Source of the DNA: Prorocentrum cordatum
Taxonomy: Eukaryota; Sar; Dinophyceae; Prorocentrales; Prorocentraceae
Reading direction: 5' to 3'
NCBI GenBank assembly: GCA_963575745.1
Contig: CAUYUJ010002099.1
Coordinates: 1-64,000 of the forward strand
DNA length: 64,000 nt
Positions within the stretch are counted from its first letter, which is position 1; each line of letters starts with the position of its first letter. This document shows positions 49,757 to 59,695 of this stretch, in pieces. Both the position numbers and the translations under genes were made by a program. The notes under the pieces were generated by a model that was given only the letters and a program-made list of their open reading frames with translations, did no database searches and was not told the origin of the DNA.

Positions 49757-51036
49757 TTGCCAACCCTGATGACAATGTGGATGACCCGTCCAAGAGCGCC
49801 TGCGCAGGCGCGAGCGGTGAGAAGACGCGCGCGCACATTATCTGACCAACAAGGGACAAGGGAGAGAACGAGGAGGGTGATACCTAGAACCAGCCCCCAC
49901 CCCCCCAACGGGCCCACTGCAGGCCCGCAGCCCATTGACGTCCTGCAACAGGTCTTGTCACAGCACAGGGACAGCGAAACCGGGCTCGCCCCGATAGCCC
50001 CACCCAATCAGGTGCTGGCCCCCTACCAGGTAGCAGGACTGGACAACGACACCATTCGGGAGACCGCGCAGTCGTTGCACGAACAAGGCACGGCCCACCT
50101 AGAGCCCAACCAGGCGGCCAACGACATCACGGGCAGACTGCAGGTCCAGGAACCGACTGAACGGGACTTCACACAGCAGGAACAAGGAGCAGAAGGGGTC
50201 GGACCCGCGGCCCAGTCCACCGCGGACGGGGGGGGAGCCCCGCTACATCTGGTCTCGCTGTTCGACGGGTGGGGCATCGCCAGGCTCGCGATAGGAGACC
50301 TCACCCAAAAGCTGGACGCAGTCAGCAGTTTCCGACGGCGGCTCAGGCGGTGGCGCGCAGATGGGCCAACACGCCAGACCCCCAGGACGGAGGCCCGCAG
50401 CACAGGCAGATAGCAGAGGACGTCTGGGACCTGTTCAGATGGAAAGACCCCCAGGACAATAGATCCCCATGGGAAATACACATAGAATCGCTGGAGCAAG
50501 GCAGCACCCTCCCAATAGTCGCAGGACCGCCATGTAACAACCTGTCGGCCGCAGGCAGGCACGCCGGCAGGGATGGACTGGCAGGCGCACAGTCTCACCA
50601 CTTCTTCGCCATCCCCACAGCGTGGTACCTCGCTAACAAAAGGAGACCAGACGTCAACACGCTCGTGGTAGTAGATCACGTGGCCCCCATGCCTCTGACA
50701 CATCGAGATGCCATGAGAGCCGCCATGGGCGATCTCAACCCGGAATGGGCTGTCAAGATGAACGCAGGAGACCATGTGGCCAGCCCAAGAGAGAGACTGT
50801 GGATGGCGAACTTCCCCCCTCCCTCTAACGCAATAACGCACCACCGGCCCCCAGCCCCTGGGAACCAAGATGGGCGTACAGGTCCGACGGAAGAATACCC
50901 GCATGGACACAGTCCAGGGTGGCCCAAGACGACCCAGACGCCATACTGCCCAGTAGCTACCAGACTCATCTCCTCTGCCTCCTGTACAACGAGGACAGCA
51001 CCCACAGATGGTTCCTGCGAAATCCGACGGAGCTGA
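49757..51036 (+). pseudogene. DNMT3-like cytosine-5 DNA methyltransferase of the decayed element
   Basis: In the first frame (to 50413) motif I reads LHLVSLFDGWGIARLAIGD near 50247. Around 50330 the frame changes, and the second frame (from about 50330 to 51036) continues TAAQAVARRWANTPDPQDG. Motif IV reads VAGPPCNNLSAAGR, with the catalytic Cys codon at 50533-50535. VVVDHVAPMPLTHRDAM follows in the place of motif VI, and RERLWMANFPPP as motif VIII. The PCN-LS form of motif IV is like DNMT3. The ENV of motif VI is DHV here, so the catalytic Glu is replaced. Together with the frameshift, this copy is unlikely to be active. Its role would be de novo cytosine methylation, possibly of the element itself. 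Confidence 0.7.
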
Positions 51037-51439
51037 GGCTAGGGGCCGCGCAGATACTCGCAGAATGCGGGGCAGAACAACGGTTCGAAGGATGTACGGA
51101 AGGCCTCGGACTGGTGGTGTCGGGGATGGAAAGAGAGACCCGGCTGCAGAGCCCAAAGTCAAGGCCTAGGGTAGATGGCTGGTCAAGGAAGGAAGGGCCC
51201 ATGGGCTCAGACCCCCTAACGCAGAGGAGAGAGCCCGGGCCACCAGCCAAGCGGGTTACTACCGTGGGCTCGGAATAAACGGCAGGGCGCTATACGACGC
51301 TGTCGGCATACACTTCGACCCGAGGTGCCTCCAGCGAAGGGTGGTAACTGCGATGCAAGCATGGAAGGCGGGGAGCACAGTGCCATGGCCCGGGCCACTG
51401 CCTCCTCGCCCAGACTTGGTACGCAGCGGACCTCAACCT

Positions 51440-52265
51440 GGACCTCATCGACGAGGTACTGGGGCCCTCAGTCGACCTCCTGGCCTGGATTGGGAAGAAA
51501 CCAGGCGCTGAAGGACCCAACGACATGAGGCCGCTCCAGCTCCCCACCTGCATGCGGCGTCTCTACGGAGCATCCCTGGCCGACCTTATTGGCTCAGTCG
51601 TCGAACCACTCTGGAGTCCCAATTAGGCGGCCAAGAGAGGGGGACAGCTTGGTCCCAACATCACCAAGGTTACTCACCACTTGAGCGCTACCCCCAGACC
51701 ACCAACCGCACCGGGTCCCCGTTGGGCCGCCCTAACTACTCGGTCGGCATCACGCGGTGGTAGAGGACTACATCGAGCGCACCGCCTCAGGTCTGGGCGA
51801 GGCCCCCTGCACTGCCGTCATCTTCTGCGATCAGAACAAAGCGTTCGAAAGGATTTCGCTCCAATGGGTTGATGCCCTTCTACCGAGGTGGGGGCTCCCC
51901 TCATGGCTACTCAACGCCCTATAAGCCTTGGTTATCGAGCGGAAGGTTAAGACGTGTAAGGGCAAGTACAAAGGGCCAGAGCGCCGCCTTCTCAGATCCG
52001 TCGGCATGGGTGGCACCGCCTCCCCCCTCCTGTGGAGCTAGGGATACGACCCTCTCATAAGCGCCATCGCATCCATCACAGGAGAAGACGACCCCACATA
52101 CGTAGACGACCTCGCCGCGCTTGTAAGCACAACAAGACAGGCTCTACGCGCAGCAATCGCACTCCCCTGGGCCGCCAAGGCCGCCGGGCTCCTGGTCGAG
52201 GCGCACAGATATAGGGGGGCGCGCACCGATGACTCCCCCGACATCGATGTCGGGGGAGTCATCGG
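51440..52265 (+). pseudogene. LINE-type reverse transcriptase with in-frame stops
   Basis: The fingers region reads MRPLQLPTCMRRLYGASLAD near 51530. In the main frame, motif A is TAVIFCDQNKAFERI (Asp codon 51829-51831), followed by VDALLPRWGLPSWLLNAL. A TAA is at 51922-51924 and a TAG at 52039-52041. The catalytic box TYVDDLAAL has its Asp pair at 52105-52110. Between fingers and palm the frame also changes. It is a clear but dead reverse transcriptase. The downstream frame is disrupted at the twin palindromes. Confidence 0.75.
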
Positions 52266-52321
52266 ATCCGCGCGCGGGGGGCTCCTCCAGCGCCGCGCGG
52301 ATCCGCGCGGCGCTGGAGGAG
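52226..52321. repeat. Two perfect 40-nt palindromes 16 nt apart
   Basis: 52226-52265 is a perfect inverted repeat with 20-nt arms and no spacer, centred on ATC-GAT. 52282-52321 is a second perfect one with 20-nt arms, centred on GGA-TCC. They share no sequence with each other. The reverse transcriptase frame changes phase here. Confidence 0.95.
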
Positions 52322-53940
52322 GTCCCCGTACACTTTGAGCAGGATGGAGACAGCGTGCTCATCTCGGGGCTCCCTGCACTCTTGAACCAGGCTCTGATCA
52401 ACAGCTACATGGGGGATCGTGGTCCCATACGGGGCACGCACTACCAACGCACCTGCAGCTGCGCGTTCAAGACAGCGCTCGTGCCTGCGGGAAACCAAAG
52501 ATGGTGGCGCACACTCATGGAGCACACCCCCTCTGGAGGATCGGCGGCGAGGGAGCAATGGCCGTACCTGGGGGCAGTGGTAGTATCCAGAGCAGCAGAA
52601 GGGGACGAACCCCCGGAGAACGGAGGGCTCACAGGAGAGCAAGAAGAGGTATTACGCAAGGGCACGTGGAACCGCCCCCTCCCCAGGATGAGGGAGAGAT
52701 CCCTTGCGCTGCACCTGGCCAAGATGTCTCCTTCCAGGACGGCCGCTGCGTGGAACGCGTACCTGGTCTCCCTGATCCCCTACGCTGCCCACTACGCCCC
52801 CCCGGGCGTGACGCAGGAGCGTGAACTGCGCGCCCAGTTGAGAACTGCCCTCGGGCTGGCCGGGGCATCCTGGGTCCCCGACATAGTCCTGACCGGACTT
52901 GGCATACGCTTCCAGGTGCAGGGCGCACCCAGGTGCCCTGCAGCAACAGCCCGCGCTGTTGCCGCAAGAGCGTTCGCGCTCGGGGACTTCTGGGTGCCCT
53001 GCACACTCAGGAAGCGGGCCAGCACCAGATGCAACAAGCTGCTGTACTGGAGTGGCCGAGCAGCCCAGGCCCCAGACGCACATCCCCCGCGGCCCAAAAT
53101 TATCACAGAACGAAAGGCCGCCCATGCCTTGCTCACCTTGAGGCAACGACCTCACCTATTGGGGGGCAGGCAATACGGCATATCACCTACGTGGCGGCCT
53201 GGGCGCAGATGAAAAGTCATCACTTCACCGCCTGGCTTCAAAAAACAAGCCAAGGGAGAAGATGGCAGCCCTCGTTGGGTGAGGAGTGGCAGCTGCTACG
53301 GCACTGCGTCACCTTCACCTGCGCGTACCACGTGCTAAGGGTGCTCAGCAACGGCCTGCCAGGCCCGGCAAGGCGCAGGGGGAATGGCGAAATAGTACCC
53401 CGCAGATGTCCCTGCGGGGCGCCGGCCAGCAGAGTGTGGATCACAGCCGGCCCGAATGACGAGGGGGCTGCCTGGTGTAACGCATGCATCGGCAACGGGC
53501 CCCACGCCCTCGCCCTCCGGCAAACGCTCCCCCCTGACATTCCCCCCCCCCCTGAGATCACAAGCTTGCGCCTGCGCTAGCTCGGGGGGGCTCCGACCAG
53601 GGAAGGGCCGCGCGGACGTTGCCCACTCTGTGGGCTGGGAGAAGCCACGACCGAGCACGTCTGGCACTGGTGCCCGGCGGCCGCTCTCGTCTGGGACACC
53701 ATCCGCGGGCCCGACGATCCGCCCACCCTCGCCCAAGCGATCACAAGCAAGGGCGGGCACCAACCGCTGCTGGCCAAAGTGTTACACCAGATCTCCTTCC
53801 GCTACTGCGTCAACCTTACTGCCACTCCCCTGGAAGCAAGCGACGCGGCCACTCTCATCCTACGAGAGTTGGCCACCCCAGACATTGACCCCCACGAAGA
53901 GAGCGACGAGGACGAACAGACTGAGAGCGACCCCTCCAGG
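52322..53940 (+). pseudogene. Thumb/connection and zf-RVT-like region of the decayed LINE
   Basis: The frame to 53212 reads LEEVPVHFEQDGDSVLISGL, LPRMRERSLALHLAKMSPSR and APPGVTQERELRAQL, in the usual position of the post-polymerase domain. Phase changes near 53110 and 53580 follow. At 53610-53670 GRCPLCGLGEATTEHVWHWC has the C-x2-C...H-x3-(H/W)-C look of the zf-RVT finger common after LINE polymerases. Confidence 0.5.
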
Positions 53941-54363
53941 AGTGGCAGACACGACGAAGCGGCCGCGTGGACCGTGCGGCGCGACCGTTGTTGCCACACG
54001 TGCAACCCGAATCCCCCGCCTACAGGGCAATTTGTGGGGCTGCCGGGCCCCGCGCACAAAGGCACGCAGACAGAGCTGGAGGCGAAATACGGAGGCTCCC
54101 GGTGGTCAGCAGGCACTGCAATCCAGACGACAGGCTGGTGGTGGTGCAGGCCACACATAGCCGCGCCGCGTGGATGCCTCCCGGCAGAGGTTGGTTCCCA
54201 TGCCCAAGGACTGACAACTCTACAACTGCGCGCTGGTCGTCGACCTTTTGCCGCGAATGTCGCTTGCACACCACCACTCTCAGGGCCAACATCAGACTTG
54301 AGCCAGGCGACGAGATAACCCTTCGCGACTCCCCCTTTCCCGATTCCGACTCCACCCAGTGAC

Positions 54364-54830
54364 CTTACGAGGTCACTTTTGACAGGGGGGCAAGATCCAT
54401 CGAGGACGGCGAGAAAGTCTCTGGTGCCGGGGCCATTCTCTGGCGCCACAACCCCAGCACCGGGGCACCCCGTGTGCTTGCCATTGCCATAGTCGCTCTC
54501 CCAGACTGCAGCAACGCCCAAATGGCCGAGGTTGCAGGCTGTCGTGCCGGGCTGGCACTGCTTCCCCACATCGACAGCCCCACCCGCACTGCGCGGATGG
54601 TCGGCGACAACCTAGCCGCGGTAAGGCACGGTGCTGGCACAGCCAGATACCGAAGACTACACCTGGCTCAGTAGATGGAGGAGGCCTTGGGACAGGTCGA
54701 GGGGGCAGGCTGGGTACTCACGTGGCAAGCCGTCAGACGCAGACTTAACAAAGCGGCTGACAGTCTGGCCAACATAGGGGCGCATTGGACAGACGCCCTC
54801 CACAGGGAAGGCGTTACGCCAGGTTTTCTT
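54364..54830 (+). pseudogene. RNase H domain with an in-frame stop
   Basis: Elements in order are EVTFDRGARSIEDGEKVSGAGA, NAQMAEVAGCRAGLALLPH, RMVGDNLAAVRHGAG and, after a TAG at 54672-54674, RLNKAADSLANIGAHW. These correspond to the four acidic positions of RNase H: D in FDRG, E in MAEV, D in GDN and D in AADS. The position after the polymerase is normal for a LINE. The stop and the surrounding decay make it a pseudogene. Confidence 0.65.
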
Positions 54831-55061
54831 ACACTCAGTGGAGTGGGGCCGTCCATCCCATTCCCGCCCACTCCCCCCCCGCAGTGCCTGCCTGTGCGAC
54901 CCCGCTGTGGCGGCTGAGGTTGCCCGCTCTCTCGCGCGTCCCCCTCCTGTCCCGTTCCCTGATCCCCCTCAATGGCCCCCCGTCCGTCCGATCGCCGCAG
55001 CATCTGAGCCCGCGCCGTGTCGGCTCAAGCTACTCCCCCCCTGCGCATTCTTCCAGCACCC

Positions 55062-55076
55062 GCAGCTATCGGCTGC
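55062..55076 (+). repeat. Single copy of the GCGGCTATCGGCTGC hairpin family
   Basis: It reads GCAGCTATCGGCTGC. The third base A pairs with T at position 13, so the stem is perfect here, whereas most copies have a G-T pair. It lies between the RNase H remnant and the next coding region. Confidence 0.8.
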
Positions 55077-55089
55077 ACTTCCCCCCATT

Positions 55090-55510
55090 GCGCCGCCACG
55101 GAATGGTAAACAAGAACAACACTGGGCCCCTTGCCAGATGGCAATCTCCGTTCGAGCCCTGCAAGAGTGGCCCCAGTGCAGAAGGTACGACGAAGCCCTT
55201 TCGGGCCCGTGATTGCCCCTGGATGCGATGGGCGCATTTCCACACAGAGTGGCGTTGGTGGTGCGAGGTCTGCCAGAAGCACTGCGACGGCAACGCGCAT
55301 CTCATGAGTATCGAACATTACCCGGAGGCCGCCACGCAGAAGGAACACGGATGGCCTGACCCCAAGCGCTACACTCAGGCGGGCAACGCGGGAACTCCTT
55401 TGTCCAGACGTGAGAGGGCCATCTGCACCTGCCGGGCTGGACGTTCCCGGATGATTGGGACCATGTACCGGTCGACTTTCCATTTCGGGATGACGATTTC
55501 AGCTTCATAA
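55090..55510 (+). pseudogene. Zinc-finger fragment at the start of the helicase region
   Basis: The frame reads RWAHFHTEWRWWCEVCQKHC and continues DGNAHLMSIEHYPEAA. The C-x2-C and following H/H spacing resembles a U1/matrin-type C2H2 finger, which binds RNA or DNA. A second phase continues it (PLPGWTFPDDWDHVPVDF). It follows the single hairpin copy directly and may be the N-terminus of the next decayed element. Confidence 0.45.
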
Positions 55511-55822
55511 CCCCCACCGACACGATCCCGTCTGCCAACCTGCGGCCGGCGGACTTGTACCGACGTGGCGGGAGGATCAACCCATGGCTCAGCATAAGCA
55601 CTGCGGGAGGGAGCGGCCCGCCTCCCCCTCGCAACAGCGCAGAGGGACCGCCTCCCCCCAACCTGTGCGACAGGCTGGTCGGATCCAGCAGGGCGTCGTC
55701 TCAAGACCCCACCGAGCGGGGCGGGTCGCTAAGGGGGGAGGACCTCGGTTGGACCAGCAGCCGCCACCCGCTCCCCGCGCTGACGTCCCCAGACCCCCCA
55801 GCTGATACCGCGGCCAAGGCCA

Positions 55823-56794
55823 TTGTGCAGATGTTCTCCGTGCCAGCGGAACGCCCTGGAGCCCAGTTCCGTCTGCATGTCCCCCTGGGGAAAATCTCAG
55901 AAGTATTGGGAGCAGGACCTACGACAGAGGGGGATCACTCTGACCAGACTGACATGGACGGAGACCATGGCCCCCGCAGAGACGACATGGGACGGCTCAG
56001 TAAAAGCCAGAACAGATCTGGCACGCAAGAAGAGCTGTGCCGTGGAGGTGGCGGTAATCCCCACACACGAGCTGTCGGTCTGCCACGCGCTCGATAAATA
56101 CAAGCTTCGCCAGGCGTCCCCCCCCCCCCCCCAGGACGGGAAGACACTCCTACACCTGCAGTGGCCTAGTGAATTCCGGTTGTCGCTCAAGGGAATGGAC
56201 GGCGCACAGGACTCACAGTCACGGGCGCTGCTCCTCAGCCTCACCAATCCGACAGAGGACCAGGTCGCCTCCCTCAGGCTTGTGTGGCCCCCGGAATTTG
56301 GTGGCCACATCCCCAGCAACGAGTGCGTCGAAATGGAGCTCAGGGAAGGCACAAGGCATCCCACCAACCAGGCCCTGGCATGGTGCGACTCCAAGGAGGC
56401 AGAGGAGCTACTGGCTCTCGGCAAGGAACCAAGTGCAGGCAGCAAGGGAGAAGTCTTGTTCCGACTTGACAGAGCGCCATCGAGGCCGCAGCACTGGAGA
56501 ATCTACCAGGCCAGCAGCGAGATCTACAAGCTGCAACAGGCATCGGACGACTTGGTGGGCTCTCCACTGGACGTGATAACGTTCTACTTCAATCTGCGGA
56601 CCACCCAACGGAGTGACAGGCTAAGGGCCAACGAAGTGGAGAATACGAGGGCGCGCAGCATTTCCCTCCTGGCAAGGGCGAGGGCCACCATTGAGAGCAG
56701 AGGGCAGGGCCTACCGGGCGTAACGGCGGTGGAAGAGACGAGGCTGCAGCAGCACAGCAAGGCGCAAGCGGTCACACCGTTCATCGGACGATGA
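55823..56794 (+). pseudogene. Uncharacterised segment upstream of the helicase
   Basis: The 323-codon frame has no credible ATG and continues a frame that starts near 55555 with a phase change around 55890. It reads like a folded protein (ITLTRLTWTETMAPAETTWD, CAVEVAVIPTHELSVCHALD, YQASSEIYKLQQASDDLVGS). The last part (RARSISLLARARATIESRGQ) is basic and helical. It includes a ten-base C-run near 56119 that may be prone to slippage. No domain is recognised. Confidence 0.4.
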
Positions 56795-58576
56795 GGTTGA
56801 TGGATCTATCGGGCAGGTCCTCCAGCGAGTGCGCAACCTTCCTCCCGTCGACAGCCTCGAAGAGGCCGCCAGACGACACCGTCTAAACGACAACGCGGCC
56901 AAAGCACTGACCGCCACCATCCTACACCACGTGACGATTGTGCATGGACCCCCAGGGACTGGCAAGACTCTGTTCACGGTGGCCACCATGGACGCATGGG
57001 CTAGTTCACTTCCCGCGAGGCAGTCGGTGGCCCTCACAGCTGGATCGAATACGGCAGCCGATCAGCCAGCTATTGAGCTCGGGGTTGCACACAAGGAGAA
57101 CAGGCTGGCTGGTGAGACTGGCTTTCCCAACAGGTGTCAGGCTCGCGAAGGACGCCAGAGTGGCGCCGGAGATTGCGTCCCTGACCCCAGTGGGGCACTT
57201 TCAGAGGACCCATGACCGCCCGCCCACGCAGAACGGACCATCCAAGAAGCTCCAGTCCTTCCGCTCTCAGCTACTCAGCGACGCCAAGCTGGTTATCGCT
57301 ACCCACGAGGCGGCTGAGTCGCTCAAGCTGGCACCAACAGCTTTGCTCATCATCGACGAGGCGGGACAGGCCCACGAACTCATGGCGGCAATGTCCCTCG
57401 TCAATGTCATACGGTCAGGAGGGCACCTACTACTGGTTGGTGACCCCAGGCAGCTACCCCCCACGGCTCTCTCCAGGAAGGCGGCTGATAGGAGACTTTG
57501 CCTCTCCATATTCGACAAGCTGTGCAATGCACTGGGCGGGGACAACCCAGCAGTGGTACAGCTGAACATGTGCTACCGCATGCATCCTCTCCTCCTTTCG
57601 TGGCCGAACGTGGCCTCCAACAAGTCTATTCGGACAGGGCTCACCAATCCCCTGGCGCAGAGGCCTATCGTGGAAGGACTACCGTGGCAGCAGGTGCGAC
57701 CCTGGGACGAAGGGAGGCGCTGGACGCTAGCTGAGTCGGCCAATACCACCGCAGGCGATATGGAAACGTTACTACGGGACCTTCAACCCCCACCGCAGCC
57801 CTCTGAAGAAAGGCGCCGGTTTCTCCTGGTCGACAACCCCTCAGTCGAGGTCACCTCCAATCTTCATTCTGGCTACGCGAACATCCCAGAGGCCGCACAG
57901 ACGGTGGACGTGGTGAGGGCCCTCATGCCTGCCATGGAAAAAGGGACCACAGTCCTGGTCGCAGCTTCAGTGCGCGGTGCTCGAGAGGGGCTGGCCCCAG
58001 TCAGGTCGCAGCATCATCGGCTCCCTCGGACAGGCTAGGAGCAGGGATAAAGGAGATGGCAAGGGCGAATTCAAAGGGCCATGCGACCCCCCTCTCCACC
58101 CCCGGGACCAACGAGGACACGAACAGGCCTTCGAGCAATGGAGCTGCCAATCCAGCGGAATCGGTTTACAATTCCAAGGGATATGCCAGGTAGCCGGGAA
58201 ACACTTGGCCAGCAGCAGGCTCAGCATCTCCACCATCGACTCCAGCCAGGGCGGTGAGGCAGACATCGTGATCTAACTGACCACACGGTGCAACTACTTC
58301 CACGACTGGGGTTTCATGGACAATCCCAATAGGGTCAATGTCGCTATCACGCGTGCCAGGTTACACGTTATCATAATCGGGGATGGAAGAATGTTCGGCA
58401 CGGCCACTGGATCGCACCTCAGGGAGCTCTCGGAATATGGGAGGATGGCCGGGCTCTGGATCCGCTTCCAAGAGGACGACCTGGGCAACCGGACCTCACT
58501 AAGCTGCGACGAGGGATTTGACCCCATCAAGGACCTGGATCCCCGCTGCTCCCACATGACGGGGGCGACAGTGTAA
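56790..58576 (+). pseudogene. SF1 (UPF1/DNA2-like) helicase, broken
   Basis: Motif I is IVHGPPGTGKTLFT (56937-56978) in the first frame. After a phase change, ALLIIDEAGQAHE (motif II), LLVGDPRQLPPTALSR (motif III) and LNMCYRMHPLL (motif IV) lie in the second. After another change near 58020, STIDSSQGGEADIVI (motif V) is followed by a TAA at 58274-58276, and then NPNRVNVAITRARLHVIIIG (motif VI) in the same frame. The set and order are those of UPF1-like superfamily 1B helicases, which unwind RNA or DNA 5' to 3'. All motifs survive, but the frame needs at least two corrections and one stop removed. Confidence 0.8.
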
Positions 58577-58614
58577 AAGGCCTGGACGACGCCATCAGGA
58601 AGGCCAAGGCCAAA

Positions 58615-59695
58615 GTGGAGAGCTCATTCACGGACCGCATCGCAGCACCACTGGAAGAGCAGTTCTCGTGGGCAAAGCTTGGCGCCGCCCTCTCGGACAG
58701 CGTCCAGGCGCTAGTCGACGACCCACTCATGGGCATCCTGCTGTGCACCATCTCTGGACTACACCCCCACCCATGGCAAACGGGGGCCACGCCCAGGCAG
58801 CCAGGCAGTCTTGACAGGAAGGCATGGAGCCATCTGGGTTACTGCTTTGACCCGGAAGTCGGGATCGACGCGAGCAATCGGGTGTACAACCTCACGTGGG
58901 CGGCCATCGTCTGGTTCCTCGGGCTCGGCACGCCATGGAACGACAAGCAGTTTGGGGTCGCGTACGAGTCGCTCCCACCCCTACATCATGGTGGGCTCCA
59001 ACAGGGTTCCCAAGAAGAAAAAAGTAACTGCACCCCCCGTGACACGCTCCATCAGTTTCCAGCGGCATGGAGCTTCACCACCTGCAAGTGCCGTCTGCAC
59101 AGGTTGCACCCAGGTATGGAGAACCTGAACGCCTTGTTCAAGCACGATGGGGATCGATACAGAGCTCACAGATGCGCTTATCAGTGCTGGCCGACAGCCG
59201 CTCTCCCCACACGCACTCAGAGTACTACTGGTGGTCATGATGCTGCAGTTACGTAAGCCCCGGGCCACGCTATGGCCCTTCCCAAACCCTGAGGTCACTG
59301 GCGACATTTTCGAAGCAATGATGGGCCTGTGCCTCCCGTGGCAGGAAGCGCACAGAGAGTTCCGCACGCTGTTCGCCGCGACGCGGGGTTGCCAACTGGC
59401 GGACCTCGAGAATCCCCATGCTAAGCTCGCCAAGGTCATTCGCCACACGGGTACCTTGGTAACCTTCGCCCGCCACCGCGAGATCGCAGACAAGCACGGC
59501 TGTCCAAAGACTTGGGCAGGGATGGAGTCGCACGACTTCACTTCGGAAACTCCTCTACGCGTACTAGAAGACATTGTGCAGCCAGCTGACGTGAACCGGC
59601 TGCGCGACGGAGAGTGCTCCATCTGCCTACTTCACACCGCGCTGGCAGGGTCGGGCTGGGATGCCCACGTATCATGGAGCACCTACAGTACATAG
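58615..59695 (+). pseudogene. Uncharacterised coding remnants after the helicase
   Basis: Two overlapping frames (58615-59256 and 59147-59695) read as a continuous protein after a phase change near 59150: HLGYCFDPEVGIDASNRVYN and WAAIVWFLGLGTPWNDKQFG, then ELTDALISAGRQPLSPHALR and TGDIFEAMMGLCLPWQEAHR. The second half resembles the shape of a small helical RNase III-like or similar fold (FEAMMGLCL), but I cannot support a family from this. Confidence 0.35.

Larger units (their letters stand above)
42010..54900 (+). mobile_element. Decayed LINE-like element with RING, DNA methyltransferase, reverse transcriptase and RNase H
   Basis: A chain of + strand frames, broken by many frameshifts and stops, covers about 12.8 kb. 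Domains in order: a Cys/His finger (43330), RING (44753-44911), a long uncharacterised stretch, a DNMT3-like methyltransferase (50230-50830), reverse transcriptase (51500-52260), a zf-RVT-like finger (53610) and RNase H (54364-54800). Methyltransferases inside retrotransposons have been reported in dinoflagellates (de Mendoza and colleagues, 2018). Whether all parts belong to one original element is inference from order and strand. Confidence 0.6.

Noticed and set aside
54961-55032. Another relict spliced leader (CGGCTCAAGC)
   Set aside because: Only eight bases match, and the CCGTAGCC half is missing.
59290-59420. RNase III-like domain (FEAMMGLCL)
   Set aside because: One short helix-like match without the full signature, in a decayed frame.
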